From the NCBI RefSeq assembly GCF_002237595.1, contig NZ_CP022529.1, forward strand, positions 3,782,001-3,846,000: a stretch of 64,000 nucleotides of DNA, read 5' to 3'. Below the pieces are notes generated by a model. The model was not told the origin of the DNA, searched no databases, and was given only the letters and a program-made list of their open reading frames with translations. This stretch comes from Labrenzia sp. VG12. Its GTDB lineage: Bacteria; Pseudomonadota; Alphaproteobacteria; Rhizobiales; Stappiaceae. Of this stretch, positions 1 to 8,355 are shown in pieces (position 1 is the first letter of the stretch; every line of letters starts with the position of its first letter). The position numbers were made by a program, and so were the translations under genes.

Positions 1-252
1 AAAGCGGCTGGCAATCTGCGGTGACTTGAGAACGACCCGGATCGCCCAGACCACGGCCAGGAAGATGGCCAGCAGCACAGCAACCACCACGGCGACAATC
101 GCGGGCGATTGCTCCCAGATATCCGTGCCGACCTGCTCGCCGTTTTCATAGACCGGCCAGGAGATCTGGATCGTCCCCGGCAGATCCGCCATCCAGGCAA
201 AGCCCATGGCGGCGAGAAACAAGAGGCCGAAAAAGAACAGAACGCGGATCAT
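1..252 (-). CDS. hemY: HemY family protein, N-terminal 84 residues (runs off the left edge)
   Basis: Reading leftwards from ATG at 252 gives an open frame of 84 codons to the window edge. It starts MIRVLFFFGLLFLAAMGFAW, a first membrane segment, then a short loop containing an ISWPVYENGEQVG-like stretch and a second hydrophobic segment (about residues 52-72, rich in V/A/L/I). This two-helix start with a short periplasmic loop is typical of the HemY N-terminal domain, which precedes a cytoplasmic TPR region in full-length proteins of about 400-550 residues. It is the last visible gene of the hemC-hemD-mitofilin-like unit, 77 bases downstream of the previous stop, an order common in Rhizobiales. 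HemY of this type is linked to haem biosynthesis by location and name only; its biochemical role is unclear. The identification is firm; the fragment cannot be judged for completeness. Confidence 0.85.
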   Translation of the reverse strand, partial: MIRVLFFFGLLFLAAMGFAWMADLPGTIQISWPVYENGEQVGTDIWEQSPAIVAVVVAVLLAIFLAVVWAIRVVLKSPQIASRF

Positions 253-329
253 TCAGTTCGCTCCCTGCGACGGCCGGACAATTCCGGCGCTTGATTTCCT
301 TGTCCGTTGGAAAGTCTTCCGGCGGACAC

Positions 330-2267
330 TCAACTGTCTTTGTTCGCCAGCGCGTTCAGCACTTCCTGCGAAGCCTTGTCCGTCAGACTGTCCACTTCAA
401 CGCGGGCTTCGGCACGGGCAGCCCAGTCGCTGGCAGCCGCCTGTCCGGCTTCCGGCAGTTCCTTGTAGGCCGCCAGGGCGGACGCAAGATCGCCGGATTT
501 CACCGCATTTTCCATGCGCTGCAATGCTGCGTTGGGCCCGTCGCCACTGCCGCTGCCAGACCGGCGCACGGTGATCAGCGACTGTGCACTGGTCAGAAGG
601 CTGTCCAGGACATCGCCGGAGCGGTCCGGCTCGGAAAAGGTCTGGTAGACCTTGCGCGCAACCGGCGGAAACTGTGCGATCAGAACGGAGACCGGTTCGA
701 CGCCTGTCTTGGCGTGGGCTTCGAGCGCCGCCAGGTCGATGTCGGACGGCAGTCCGGCCTTCACCGCGGCCAGTTCGGTTTCATAGGGACGGCCGGAATC
801 AACCGCGGACTTGAGCGCGGAGACGGACAGCGCCCGGGCCGCAACCTCGCGGGCCGTTGCATCGCCCATCGTGGCCTCGACCGCTGCCAGTCTCTTGGAG
901 ATGGCATCCAGCTCGGCGCGGACGCTTTCCAGCGCGGCCGTGTTGGCGGCACCGACGGACTTGATGTCCGCAGACAGGCTGGACAGTGTCTCGGTGGCGC
1001 GGGCCTGGCTGTCTGCCAGGGTCTTTAGCGACACGTCTGAGGTGGACACCGCCGTTTGGGCGGCTTTCGCCGTTGCTTCGGTGTTTGACAGCCGGGTTTC
1101 GACATCGCTCAGAGACGTTTTCAGATCACTCAGCTGGGTCTCAAGACCGGTCACCGAACCGGACAGCTTGTCCGCTTCAGAAGACGCAGACGTGGTGCTC
1201 GTTTCCAGTTCGGTCAGCTTTTTCTCCAGCGGCGACAGGTCGACAGGCGCCTGCGACTGGGAGGAGGTTTCAAGAGCGGCAATCCGCTCTTCGAGCGGCT
1301 TCAGGTCAACGGGCGTGCCGTCACCACTGTTGCCGGACACGGATGACAGATCACTGCGCAGACCTGCCATGTCCTGTTTCAGCGCCTCGACGGCCGGGGC
1401 GAGATCGGAGGATGCGGCAGAGGCTGCCTCGGAGAGCTTGCCTTCCAGCTCCGTCACCTTGCCTTCCAGCGCCGACACGGCACTGCCGACATCCTGGCTG
1501 GAAACGCTCGCGGTGACGTCACCGAGTTTGGCCTCCAGATCGGCAATCTTGCTTTCAGCTGCGCTCAGCGCGCTCGCCAGTTGCTGGTTCTGCTCCGGAT
1601 TGAGCTTGACCAGCCCGGCCTGATACAGACCGAAACCGCCCCCAAGCACCAGAATTCCGCCAATCACGGCTGCAATGAGCACACCGAAGGCACCGACGCC
1701 TCCGCGCTCTTCGGCGGCTGGCGGGCTGGAAAAGGAGGTCGATCCGGAGGAGCGCGAGGCACTCGAAGTGCTCGAGCTACTGCTGGAAGACGAGCTCGGC
1801 CGGCTGGACGAGGAACTTGTCGTGTTCCCCGCGGAAGACGGTTTGCTCGAAGACGAGGTCGTCGTGCTTTTCGTATCCGCAGACTTGCCGGCAGCGGACG
1901 CGGCAGACGTGGAACCCGTGCCTGAAGGCGATGTGCCCGTTGTCCCGCCCGGCCGGGTTGAGCTGTAGCCGGTCGATCCTGTCGGTGATGTTCCGGACCG
2001 GCTGCTAGACGTGGTGCCTGCACTGCTCGAGGCGGGCTTGCTGTCTGCGCTGGGGCCACCAGGCTTGGCGCTGCCTGCGGACGTGCTGGAAGGCGAACCG
2101 GCAGTTCCCGGTTTGTCGCCAACCTTTTCGGCGGTCAGATCGATGGTGACCGGGCGCTTGGACGAACTGCTGGAAGTCGTCGAGCTGCTGCCGGATTTAT
2201 CGGAAGATCCAGCGCCGCTTCCCCCCGAGGAAGATGTCCCGCCCGAAGATTTCTTGTCCGTCGCCAT
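330..2267 (-). CDS. Mitofilin/Mic60-like inner-membrane coiled-coil protein (COG4223 type)
   Basis: 645 residues, starting at ATG 2267 behind a strong Shine-Dalgarno (AGGAGGAGATGAG directly upstream). Four parts are visible: residues 1-185 are extreme low complexity (Ser/Thr/Gly/Pro/Ala), one membrane helix lies at about 187-215 (many G/V/I/L), a long helical, heptad-like region spans about 225-460 (Glu/Leu/Ser/Ala rich), and a C-terminal alpha-helical domain covers about 475-640. This layout and the position between hemD and hemY match the alphaproteobacterial homologues of mitochondrial Mic60, the crista-junction protein; those homologues are known to sit in this haem-gene neighbourhood and to act on the periplasmic side of the inner membrane, with partners in outer-membrane biogenesis. 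The low-complexity N terminus is unusually long. Function here is inferred from architecture and synteny. Confidence 0.82.
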   Translation of the reverse strand: MATDKKSSGGTSSSGGSGAGSSDKSGSSSTTSSSSSKRPVTIDLTAEKVGDKPGTAGSPSSTSAGSAKPGGPSADSKPASSSAGTTSSSRSGTSPTGSTGYSSTRPGGTTGTSPSGTGSTSAASAAGKSADTKSTTTSSSSKPSSAGNTTSSSSSRPSSSSSSSSSTSSASRSSGSTSFSSPPAAEERGGVGAFGVLIAAVIGGILVLGGGFGLYQAGLVKLNPEQNQQLASALSAAESKIADLEAKLGDVTASVSSQDVGSAVSALEGKVTELEGKLSEAASAASSDLAPAVEALKQDMAGLRSDLSSVSGNSGDGTPVDLKPLEERIAALETSSQSQAPVDLSPLEKKLTELETSTTSASSEADKLSGSVTGLETQLSDLKTSLSDVETRLSNTEATAKAAQTAVSTSDVSLKTLADSQARATETLSSLSADIKSVGAANTAALESVRAELDAISKRLAAVEATMGDATAREVAARALSVSALKSAVDSGRPYETELAAVKAGLPSDIDLAALEAHAKTGVEPVSVLIAQFPPVARKVYQTFSEPDRSGDVLDSLLTSAQSLITVRRSGSGSGDGPNAALQRMENAVKSGDLASALAAYKELPEAGQAAASDWAARAEARVEVDSLTDKASQEVLNALANKDS

Positions 2268-2381
2268 CTCATCTCCTCCTGAACCCTACCGGTTCCAAGA
2301 CCTTCACTATACACACCTCTTTGCGAAGCGGTACCGCTGCGGCAAAGTCTTTTGCGCGCTGCAAAAGAACGACTCCCCCGG

Positions 2382-2410
2382 ATCTGGTTAACACTGTGTT
2401 AACGCCAGAT
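2382..2410. repeat. Near-perfect inverted repeat overlapping the end of hemD
   Basis: Arms ATCTGGTTAACAC and GTGTTAACGCCAGAT surround a single central T; the only imperfection is one extra G. On the minus-strand transcript this folds into a strong hairpin that contains the hemD stop codon and lies about 115 bases before the mitofilin-like start. No U-run follows in the direction of transcription, so it does not look like a simple terminator; an RNA-processing or stability element between hemD and the next gene is possible. Confidence 0.5.
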
Positions 2411-3104
2411 CCAGCAGCGCGTTTTCATTTGGCGCGGCCGACACTTTCACACGCATTCCGTTTGAAAGCGGTGCACCTGCCCGTTGCGACAGGGCGTAGA
2501 CCGTCAACTTGGGCAAAATGTGGTCAAGCCGGTGCCCCCGAAGCAACCTGGCTAAGGCTTCTGCCGTACGTTTCGAATAGATCAGAATGCCGTCATATGC
2601 GGCCGCTTTCAGCGCCTTCAGAACCGGGTCCGGCAGGCCCGGCACCGGATCCATCCGGTAAATGGCAACAGTCCGGCAGGAGACATTTCCTGCTTCCAGC
2701 AGACCTTCAAGATCTCCGGCCCGGTCGGCGGCCGCCGGATAAAGGACCCTGCCGCCGCCAAGATCCTCCATCCTGTCGAGAATCAACCGCGCGAGCGCTG
2801 CGACATCTCCCCGGGCCGACAGAACAGTGCCGAACCCGGCATCACGGGCAGCGTCCGTCGTGGCCTCGCCAACTGCAAACACCGGCAGATCGCACAGGGC
2901 GCCAATTTGAGGATGCCCTGTCAAGACGGCGACCGAGCGCCGGCTTGATATGGCAAGAGCTGCAACATTTTCGAGATCGAGTTCAGCCGGAGCAATGTCG
3001 ATTTGCCGCAGCAACGGTGCCTCGTCGGCAACATGTCCCAGCGCCCGCAATCGCTCCGCCGTGCGTCTGCAATCCGGTTCAGGCCGGGTGACCAGCAGCC
3101 GCAT
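2388..3104 (-). CDS. hemD: Uroporphyrinogen-III synthase
   Basis: 238 residues. HemD closes linear hydroxymethylbilane, with inversion of ring D, to uroporphyrinogen III, the branch point of haem, sirohaem and corrinoid synthesis. The protein opens MRLLVTRPEPDCRRTAERLR, the usual start of the first Rossmann-like lobe, and contains the weakly conserved features of this divergent family, such as LAISSRRSV at about residues 50-58, ILIYSKRTAEAL near the start of the C-terminal third, and normal family length. It starts 7 bases after the hemC stop on the same strand, so hemC and hemD are almost certainly co-transcribed. Identification rests as much on position after hemC as on sequence, because HemD proteins are poorly conserved. 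Confidence 0.88.
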   Translation of the reverse strand: MRLLVTRPEPDCRRTAERLRALGHVADEAPLLRQIDIAPAELDLENVAALAISSRRSVAVLTGHPQIGALCDLPVFAVGEATTDAARDAGFGTVLSARGDVAALARLILDRMEDLGGGRVLYPAAADRAGDLEGLLEAGNVSCRTVAIYRMDPVPGLPDPVLKALKAAAYDGILIYSKRTAEALARLLRGHRLDHILPKLTVYALSQRAGAPLSNGMRVKVSAAPNENALLDLALTQC

Positions 3105-3111
3105 CTTCGGG

Positions 3112-4038
3112 TCAGCCCTCCGCCAGAAAGCCCGGACCCATCCGGGTTTTCAGGTCTTCGCCAACCGACCGGCCAATCCGGGCAGCCTCCTCGACAGGAC
3201 CGCTTGCGGACGATTCATGTGCTTCCGAGCCGTCCGGCTTCAGGACAACGCCCTTCAGGGTCAAGGTGCCGCCATCCACCGTTGCCAGGCCGCCGATCGG
3301 CGTCCGGCAGGATCCGTCGAGCACGGCCAGAAACGCCCGCTCCGCGTCGAGCCGGACCTGGGTCGACCTGTCGTGAATGGCAGCCAGCAGCGCCAGCGTC
3401 GCATCGTCACCTTCGCGGCTCTCGATGCAGATCGCGCCCTGCCCAACGGCCGGCAGGAACGTTTCGATTTCCAGAAGGCTGGTGATCTCCGCTTCAAGAC
3501 CAAGACGCCTGAGGCCCGCGGCGGCCAGCAAGGTTGCATCGACGGCGCCTTCAGACAGCTTGCGCAGCCGAGTCTGCAGGTTGCCGCGATACATGACCAC
3601 CTCGATGTCTGGACGCAGCCGCTTGATCATCGCCTGACGGCGCAGCGAACTGGACCCGACCACCGCACCTTGGGGCAGATCGGTCAGCGTTTTCGCCTTG
3701 GGAGACAGGAAGGCATCCCGCACGTCTTCGCGTGGCAGAAACGCCGTCAAGGCCAGCCCCTCTGGCAGGACAGTCGGCATGTCCTTGGAGGAATGCACGG
3801 CAATATCGATGCGCTTGTCGAGCAGCGCCTCCTCGATTTCCTTGGTGAAGAGCCCCTTGCCGCCGACCTCGGACAGCGGCCGGTCCTGGATCTGGTCGCC
3901 GGAGGTCTTGATGACAACGATCTCGAACGCGTCTTCGGAAAGCGCGTGGGCGGCCATCAGCCGATCTCGGGTTTCATGAGCCTGTGCCAGCGCCAGCGCG
4001 CTGCCCCGGGTGCCGATGCGCAAAGGATTTGATTGCAA
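3112..4038 (-). CDS. hemC: Hydroxymethylbilane synthase (porphobilinogen deaminase)
   Basis: 308 residues, the usual length. The enzyme polymerises four porphobilinogen units to hydroxymethylbilane. Visible signatures are RIGTRGSALALAQA at the N terminus, HSSKDMPT (the substrate-binding region with the catalytic Asp), VVGSSSLRRQAM, and LDGSCRTPIGG, in which Cys244 carries the dipyrromethane cofactor. It is the first gene of the minus-strand haem operon and is divergent from tsaD, with 92 bases between the two starts. No feature suggests inactivity. Confidence 0.96.
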   Translation of the reverse strand: MQSNPLRIGTRGSALALAQAHETRDRLMAAHALSEDAFEIVVIKTSGDQIQDRPLSEVGGKGLFTKEIEEALLDKRIDIAVHSSKDMPTVLPEGLALTAFLPREDVRDAFLSPKAKTLTDLPQGAVVGSSSLRRQAMIKRLRPDIEVVMYRGNLQTRLRKLSEGAVDATLLAAAGLRRLGLEAEITSLLEIETFLPAVGQGAICIESREGDDATLALLAAIHDRSTQVRLDAERAFLAVLDGSCRTPIGGLATVDGGTLTLKGVVLKPDGSEAHESSASGPVEEAARIGRSVGEDLKTRMGPGFLAEG

Positions 4039-4130
4039 GGTTTACCGTCCAGATGCTACGCCCGGCAGGACGCCGGACATATGTTTGTTCTTTGATACCT
4101 GTCCTATCACAGGCCACCGCACCGATACCA

Positions 4131-5237
4131 ATGACTTCAGTCAATTCGAAAGACAATGCGACCAAACTGACGGTCCTGGGAATTGAGACGAGTTGCGATG
4201 AAACCGCGGCGGCCGTCGTGCGAGGTCCTGGGGACCGGACAATCCTGTCCAGCACCATCCGTTCGCAGATCGACGAGCACACGGAGTTCGGCGGTGTCGT
4301 TCCGGAAATCGCTGCCCGCGCCCATATCGAGATTCTCGATCGGATCGTTGCGGAGGCCATGAACGAGGCCGGGTGTGACTGGGACGACATCGACGCGGTC
4401 GCGGCCACCGCAGGCCCTGGTCTCATTGGCGGCGTGATTGTCGGCTTCATGACCGCCAAGGCAATTGCCATGGCCGCCGACAAACCCCTTGTCGGGGTCA
4501 ATCACCTGGAAGGCCATGCCCTGACGGCCCGCCTGACCGACGATCTGGACTTCCCGTTCCTGCTGCTGCTGGTCTCCGGCGGCCACAGCCAGTTCCTGCT
4601 GGTACGCGGCGTCGGCGACTATGAACGGCTCGGCACCACCATTGATGACGCCATTGGCGAAGCCTTCGACAAGACGGCCAAGCTGCTTGGCCTGCCCTAT
4701 CCGGGCGGCCCCCATGTTGAAAAGATGGCGGTGAGTGGCGACGTCACCCGGTTCAGACTGCCGCGGCCGCTGCTTGATCGGCCCGGCCTCGACATGTCCT
4801 TTGCCGGTCTGAAAACGGCCCTTCGGACCCAGGCCAAGAAGCTGGAGCCCGTGGACGACCAGACGATCGCGGATCTGTGCGCCGCCTTCCAGCGGGCCGT
4901 TTCCGATGTCCTGGCGGCCCGCACCAAATCCGCCCTGGAGCTCTTCAGCACCCGTCACCCGGAGGCCGAGCCGGTGATCGTGGTAGCCGGTGGCGTTGCC
5001 GCAAACCAGGAAATCCGCAGCAGCCTGCTGGCAGCCGCTGATGAAGCCGGAGCACGGTTCGTCGCCCCGCCTCTCAACCTGTGTACCGACAATGCCGCGA
5101 TGATTGCCTGGGCCGGCATCGAGCGCCTGCAGCAGGGGCCGGTCGACGACATGGCGCTTGCGCCGCGCCCGCGCTGGCCACTGGATGCGGCCAATGCCGG
5201 CGTGCTCGGCGCGGGCAAGAAAGGCGCGAAGGTCTGA
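4131..5237 (+). CDS. tsaD: tRNA N6-adenosine threonylcarbamoyltransferase
   Basis: 368 residues from ATG 4131. The frame is open further upstream, but only this start avoids overlapping divergent hemC and gives LGIETSCDETAAAVV near the N terminus as in other TsaD proteins. TsaD transfers threonylcarbamoyl from TC-AMP to A37 of ANN-decoding tRNAs, working with TsaB and TsaE. Motifs: NHLEGH (metal-binding histidines of the HxxxH type), LLLVSGGHSQ (nucleotide binding), DDAIGEAFDK, KLLGLPYPGGP, and NLCTDNAAMIAWAG near the C terminus with the metal-binding Asp. It is essential in most bacteria. The hemC/tsaD divergent arrangement is widespread in Rhizobiales. Confidence 0.96.
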   Translation: MTSVNSKDNATKLTVLGIETSCDETAAAVVRGPGDRTILSSTIRSQIDEHTEFGGVVPEIAARAHIEILDRIVAEAMNEAGCDWDDIDAVAATAGPGLIGGVIVGFMTAKAIAMAADKPLVGVNHLEGHALTARLTDDLDFPFLLLLVSGGHSQFLLVRGVGDYERLGTTIDDAIGEAFDKTAKLLGLPYPGGPHVEKMAVSGDVTRFRLPRPLLDRPGLDMSFAGLKTALRTQAKKLEPVDDQTIADLCAAFQRAVSDVLAARTKSALELFSTRHPEAEPVIVVAGGVAANQEIRSSLLAAADEAGARFVAPPLNLCTDNAAMIAWAGIERLQQGPVDDMALAPRPRWPLDAANAGVLGAGKKGAKV

Positions 5238-5247
5238 CCGGGACGCG

Positions 5248-5643
5248 TTAGCCGACCACGCGGTGGCCACGCCCGGCCATGCAGTTCATGACAATCTGCT
5301 TGCGTTCGCCATGGGCCTTGACCGCGCCTCCGCCAGCACCGATGGCACCCCCTGCCAGTGCACCAACCACCGCACCGCCCGGCGCCGTATTGTCCTCGGC
5401 TTCGACGGCGCCAAGAACACCGCCAATGGCGGCACCGGCAAGCGCGGCCATCTTGGTCTCGTCATTGAAGAGCCCGCGCTGCTCGGCCAGCTGTTTGCAC
5501 TGGGCGAGATCGTTTTCATAGGCATAGCCGAGTGGACCATCGACGATCGGCCGGTAATTCGAGCCGGTTTGCCCGCAGGCCGTCAGTCCGAAGAGAATCG
5601 CAAAAGGGGCAAGAAACATCGGGTTCGAGAAAGCTGTTTTCAA
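5248..5643 (-). CDS. Glycine-zipper outer-membrane lipoprotein, function unknown
   Basis: 131 residues. The start is a TTG at 5643, chosen because GGAG lies seven bases upstream; an internal ATG (residue 9) is an alternative. A lipoprotein signal is clear: a short charged start, a hydrophobic core and the lipobox LTAC before Gly-Gln, so the mature protein would be lipidated at about Cys23. Residues about 65-110 form an alternating Gly/Ala glycine-zipper segment (AALAGAAIGGVLGAVEAE and AVVGALAGGAIGAGGGAV), typical of small outer-membrane lipoproteins that insert or oligomerise through such helices. It is convergent with tsaD, with a 10-base gap. No specific role can be assigned. Confidence 0.75.
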   Translation of the reverse strand: MKTAFSNPMFLAPFAILFGLTACGQTGSNYRPIVDGPLGYAYENDLAQCKQLAEQRGLFNDETKMAALAGAAIGGVLGAVEAEDNTAPGGAVVGALAGGAIGAGGGAVKAHGERKQIVMNCMAGRGHRVVG

Positions 5644-5879
5644 AGGAACGCTCCAAAGTGGTCAATCCTCCGCCGGTCCGGGCGGACGCCGCGTATCTAG
5701 GGAAACTCAACCGATTAATCAACAAATAATTATTGTTTTACGATAATTTTTCTAATCTGAAAGATAACTCTTGCCCTGTCCCCGAAGAATTATGCGAGCA
5801 AATTCACACGCTTGCCCTTTTTCCGCACCGCCCAGCCTGCTACGAAGCGGCAGGGCAGCAACGAGGACTGTTTTTTAAG

Positions 5880-6383
5880 ATGCGCGTCTATCACAAGGCC
5901 TATGTCTACCTGACCTGCGGGACCGACCTCCTCGTGTTCGACGAGCCGGACACGCCCTGGCTTGGATTGCAGGTTCCAGGCGGCACGGTGGATCCGGGCG
6001 AAAGCTTCCTGCACGGCGCGATGAGAGAATTTGCCGAAGAGACCGGGCTTGATCTGGACGTCGCCTTCGAACAGTTCTCCAGCCAGGACCTCCCCTTCGA
6101 GACGATGCCTGCCACAGGCCAGTTCAAGGCACCGTCAGGCAGACCGCTGAAGGGACGCCACATCCGGCGCAACTACCATGTCTGCCTGCAGAACCGGCCC
6201 AGGGACAGCTGGGAACATTTCGAGATGCATCCGAGCAATGGCGGTGATCCGATTCGGTTCCGCTTCTTCTGGATTGACCTCTTTGGCCCTGAAGCCGAGG
6301 ACCAGGAAAACTTCTTTGCCGCCTTCGGTGAGCCCTTGGAAACGCTGCGCGGCAAACTGCCAAACCAGAGAAAAGCCGCCTGA
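5880..6383 (+). CDS. NUDIX hydrolase, first of a tandem pair
   Basis: 167 residues from ATG 5880. The frame continues upstream to 5733, but the shorter start aligns residue for residue with the neighbouring paralogue (MRVYHKAYVYLTCG against MQIHHKAYVYLTCG). NUDIX hydrolases cleave nucleoside diphosphates linked to another moiety. The complete Nudix box is present: G-x5-E-x7-REFAEETGL with the expected spacing, at about residues 39-61, supplying the Mg-binding glutamates. The C-terminal half has a conserved WEHFEMHPSNGG / IRFRFFWIDL pattern shared only with the downstream copy. The preceding 236 bases are AT-rich and probably hold its promoter and that of the divergent lipoprotein gene. The substrate is unknown. 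Confidence 0.85.
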   Translation: MRVYHKAYVYLTCGTDLLVFDEPDTPWLGLQVPGGTVDPGESFLHGAMREFAEETGLDLDVAFEQFSSQDLPFETMPATGQFKAPSGRPLKGRHIRRNYHVCLQNRPRDSWEHFEMHPSNGGDPIRFRFFWIDLFGPEAEDQENFFAAFGEPLETLRGKLPNQRKAA

Positions 6384-6409
6384 ACCCGTTTGATGTCAAG
6401 GACTTGACT

Positions 6410-6886
6410 TTGCAGATCCACCACAAGGCCTACGTCTATCTTACCTGCGGATCAGACCTGCTCGTTTTTGACGAGCCGGATTTTCCGGACGTCGGGCTGC
6501 AGGTTCCCGGCGGCACGCTCGACGCTGGCGAAAGCTACCTGATCGCTGCCCGGCGCGAATTTGCCGAGGAGACCGGACTTTCATTGGATATCGCGCTCGA
6601 ATCGTTCGCCGATCAGGATCGTATCTTCGAAAATGTTCTCCATTGTCTCGACGGCGTGCATCGACAGCGGCATTTTCACGGCCGGATCCGGAAAAAGCCT
6701 GCGACAGAATGGGAACATTTCGAAACCTCACCAAGCTCGGGCGGTCCACCGATCAGGTTCCGCCTGTTCTGGGTTGACCTGTTCGCCAAGGATGCACCTG
6801 CCGAGACCCTCTTTTTTGAAGGTTTTGGAGCGCCACTTGAAACACTACGGACGCGCATGGAAGGGCAGATCAATGGGGGCCATTAA
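6410..6886 (+). CDS. NUDIX hydrolase, second of a tandem pair, probable TTG start
   Basis: 158 residues. There is no usable in-frame ATG; two TTG codons (6404 and 6410) are possible. The TTG at 6410 is chosen because AAGGA at 6398-6402 sits seven bases before it and because it aligns exactly with the start of the upstream paralogue. The Nudix box is complete (GTLDAGESYLIAARREFAEE then TGL). The pair share long stretches in both halves (VYLTCG-DLLVFDEPD; WEHFE; IRFRLFWVDLF), so they arose by tandem duplication, but the second lacks a loop of about 10 residues between Nudix box and C-terminal part. Its last 14 bases overlap the start of gpsA, so the two are probably translationally coupled. Confidence 0.82.
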   Translation: MQIHHKAYVYLTCGSDLLVFDEPDFPDVGLQVPGGTLDAGESYLIAARREFAEETGLSLDIALESFADQDRIFENVLHCLDGVHRQRHFHGRIRKKPATEWEHFETSPSSGGPPIRFRLFWVDLFAKDAPAETLFFEGFGAPLETLRTRMEGQINGGH

Positions 6887-7880
6887 GACGGTCGGCGTCA
6901 TTGGTGGCGGCGCCTGGGGCACGGCGCTGGCCCTGACGGCTGCGCGCGCAGGCCGGGACGTCCGGCTCTGGGCGCGGGACCCCGGCACCGTCTCTGAAAT
7001 CCGCGCAAGACGCCAGAACCCGCGTTATCTGCCCGGCATCACCTTTGACGAGGACTTGTCGGCGACGAGCTCGCTCGATGAGGTTGCCGATGCCGATGCC
7101 CTTCTGCTGGTGACACCGGCCCAAACCACACGTGCCATGCTGGGCGCGTTGAAGAAGACGGAAAAGGTGCGCGGGCCCCTTGTCCTGTGTGCAAAGGGCA
7201 TCGAACAATCCTCCGGCCTGCTCCTGTCCAAGGTTCTGGGTGAGGAACTGCCAGGCGTTGAGCCGGGCATTCTTTCCGGCCCGAGCTTCGCCGACGATGT
7301 GGCGCGCGGCCTGCCGACCGCCGTTACCGTGGCCGCGAACTCGGCCAAGACGGCCCTCAGCCTCTGCGAAGCGCTGCAGTCGCCCTGTTTCAGGCCTTAT
7401 GCCTCCATCGACATTCTCGGCGCCCAGATCGGCGGTTCGCTGAAGAACGTTCTGGCAATTGCCTGTGGTGCCGTTGTCGGCCGCAAGCTTGGCGCCAGTG
7501 CCCAGGCGGCCCTGACTGCGCGCGGCTTTGCCGAACTCACCCGGCTGGGCACGGCCATGGGGGCCCAAGGCGAAACCCTGACTGGTCTCTCCGGCCTCGG
7601 GGATCTGATCCTGACCTGCTCGTCCAGCCAGTCCCGCAATTTTTCGTTCGGTCTCCGGCTGGGCGAAGGCTTCAAGGCCTCGGAACTGATTTCGGCCGGC
7701 GGCAAACTTGCCGAAGGCGCTTATTCTGCCCGCGTTGCAGTCAAACTGGCGCGCAAATACGAAGTGGATGTGCCGATCTGCGAGACCGTTGCCCAGATGA
7801 TCGACGAGGATCTCAGCATCGACGATGCCCTCAACACGCTGATGGCACGGCCGTTGAAATCCGAGACGGAAGGACTTTGA
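6873..7880 (+). CDS. gpsA: Glycerol-3-phosphate dehydrogenase [NAD(P)+]
   Basis: 335 residues from ATG 6873, which overlaps the end of the NUDIX gene; the Rossmann motif GVIGGGAWGTALALTAA follows immediately, confirming the start. GpsA reduces dihydroxyacetone phosphate to sn-glycerol 3-phosphate, the backbone of phospholipids. Other signatures: NPRYLPGI, LLVTPAQTTR, CAKGIE, LSGPSFADDVARGLPTAV, IGGSLKNVLAIACG (with the catalytic Lys) and TGLSGLGDLILTCSSSQSRN. The length and all motifs are normal. A tsaD-gpsA neighbourhood is common in Rhizobiales; here the lipoprotein and NUDIX genes are interposed. Confidence 0.96.
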   Translation: MGAIKTVGVIGGGAWGTALALTAARAGRDVRLWARDPGTVSEIRARRQNPRYLPGITFDEDLSATSSLDEVADADALLLVTPAQTTRAMLGALKKTEKVRGPLVLCAKGIEQSSGLLLSKVLGEELPGVEPGILSGPSFADDVARGLPTAVTVAANSAKTALSLCEALQSPCFRPYASIDILGAQIGGSLKNVLAIACGAVVGRKLGASAQAALTARGFAELTRLGTAMGAQGETLTGLSGLGDLILTCSSSQSRNFSFGLRLGEGFKASELISAGGKLAEGAYSARVAVKLARKYEVDVPICETVAQMIDEDLSIDDALNTLMARPLKSETEGL

Positions 7881-8064
7881 AGCGGCTGCGACTCCGCTTG
7901 ATATCTCCCGATACCCTCCAGGCGCAAAACCGGTTTTCCGTCACCCGAGTTCCCTCCACGGCAGAGAGAGAGCGGCTGGACGGCCTGGGCTTTCAGTTCC
8001 CCATTGAGTTTGCCTCTTCCCGGCCCTAGGTTCGACGCAGAATCGTTAACCCGGGAACCATTTC

Positions 8065-8355
8065 ATGCTCTATGCCCTGATCTGCACCGACAAGCCCGGT
8101 GCATTGCAGACGCGCCTCGACAACCGCGCGGCCCATATCGACTTTCTGAAAGGCCTGGGCGACAGCCTCAAGGCCGCCGGTCCGTTCCTTGATGATGACG
8201 GCAACATGACCGGCTCTCTCGTGGTGATCGAAGCGGCCAACCGCGACGAGATCCTCGCCATTTCCCAGGAAGATCCATATGCGAAAGCGGATCTCTTCGA
8301 GAGTGTCGAAATCCGCCCCTGGAACTGGGCCATCAAGAATCCGGAGATCTCGTAA
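8065..8355 (+). CDS. YciI-like protein
   Basis: 96 residues, beginning MLYALICTDKPGALQTRLDN, followed by RAAHIDFLKGLGDSLKAAGP and ending in the strand pattern SVEIRPWNWAIK. This is the ferredoxin-like YciI fold (about 95-100 residues), which carries a conserved His-Asp pair (here HIDFL near residue 22) thought to be a candidate active site. Enzymatic activity is known for only a few YciI relatives. The stop codon is followed at once by the GTG of the EVE-domain gene, so the two are translationally linked. The 184 bases upstream, after gpsA, show no feature I can name. Confidence 0.85.
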   Translation: MLYALICTDKPGALQTRLDNRAAHIDFLKGLGDSLKAAGPFLDDDGNMTGSLVVIEAANRDEILAISQEDPYAKADLFESVEIRPWNWAIKNPEIS

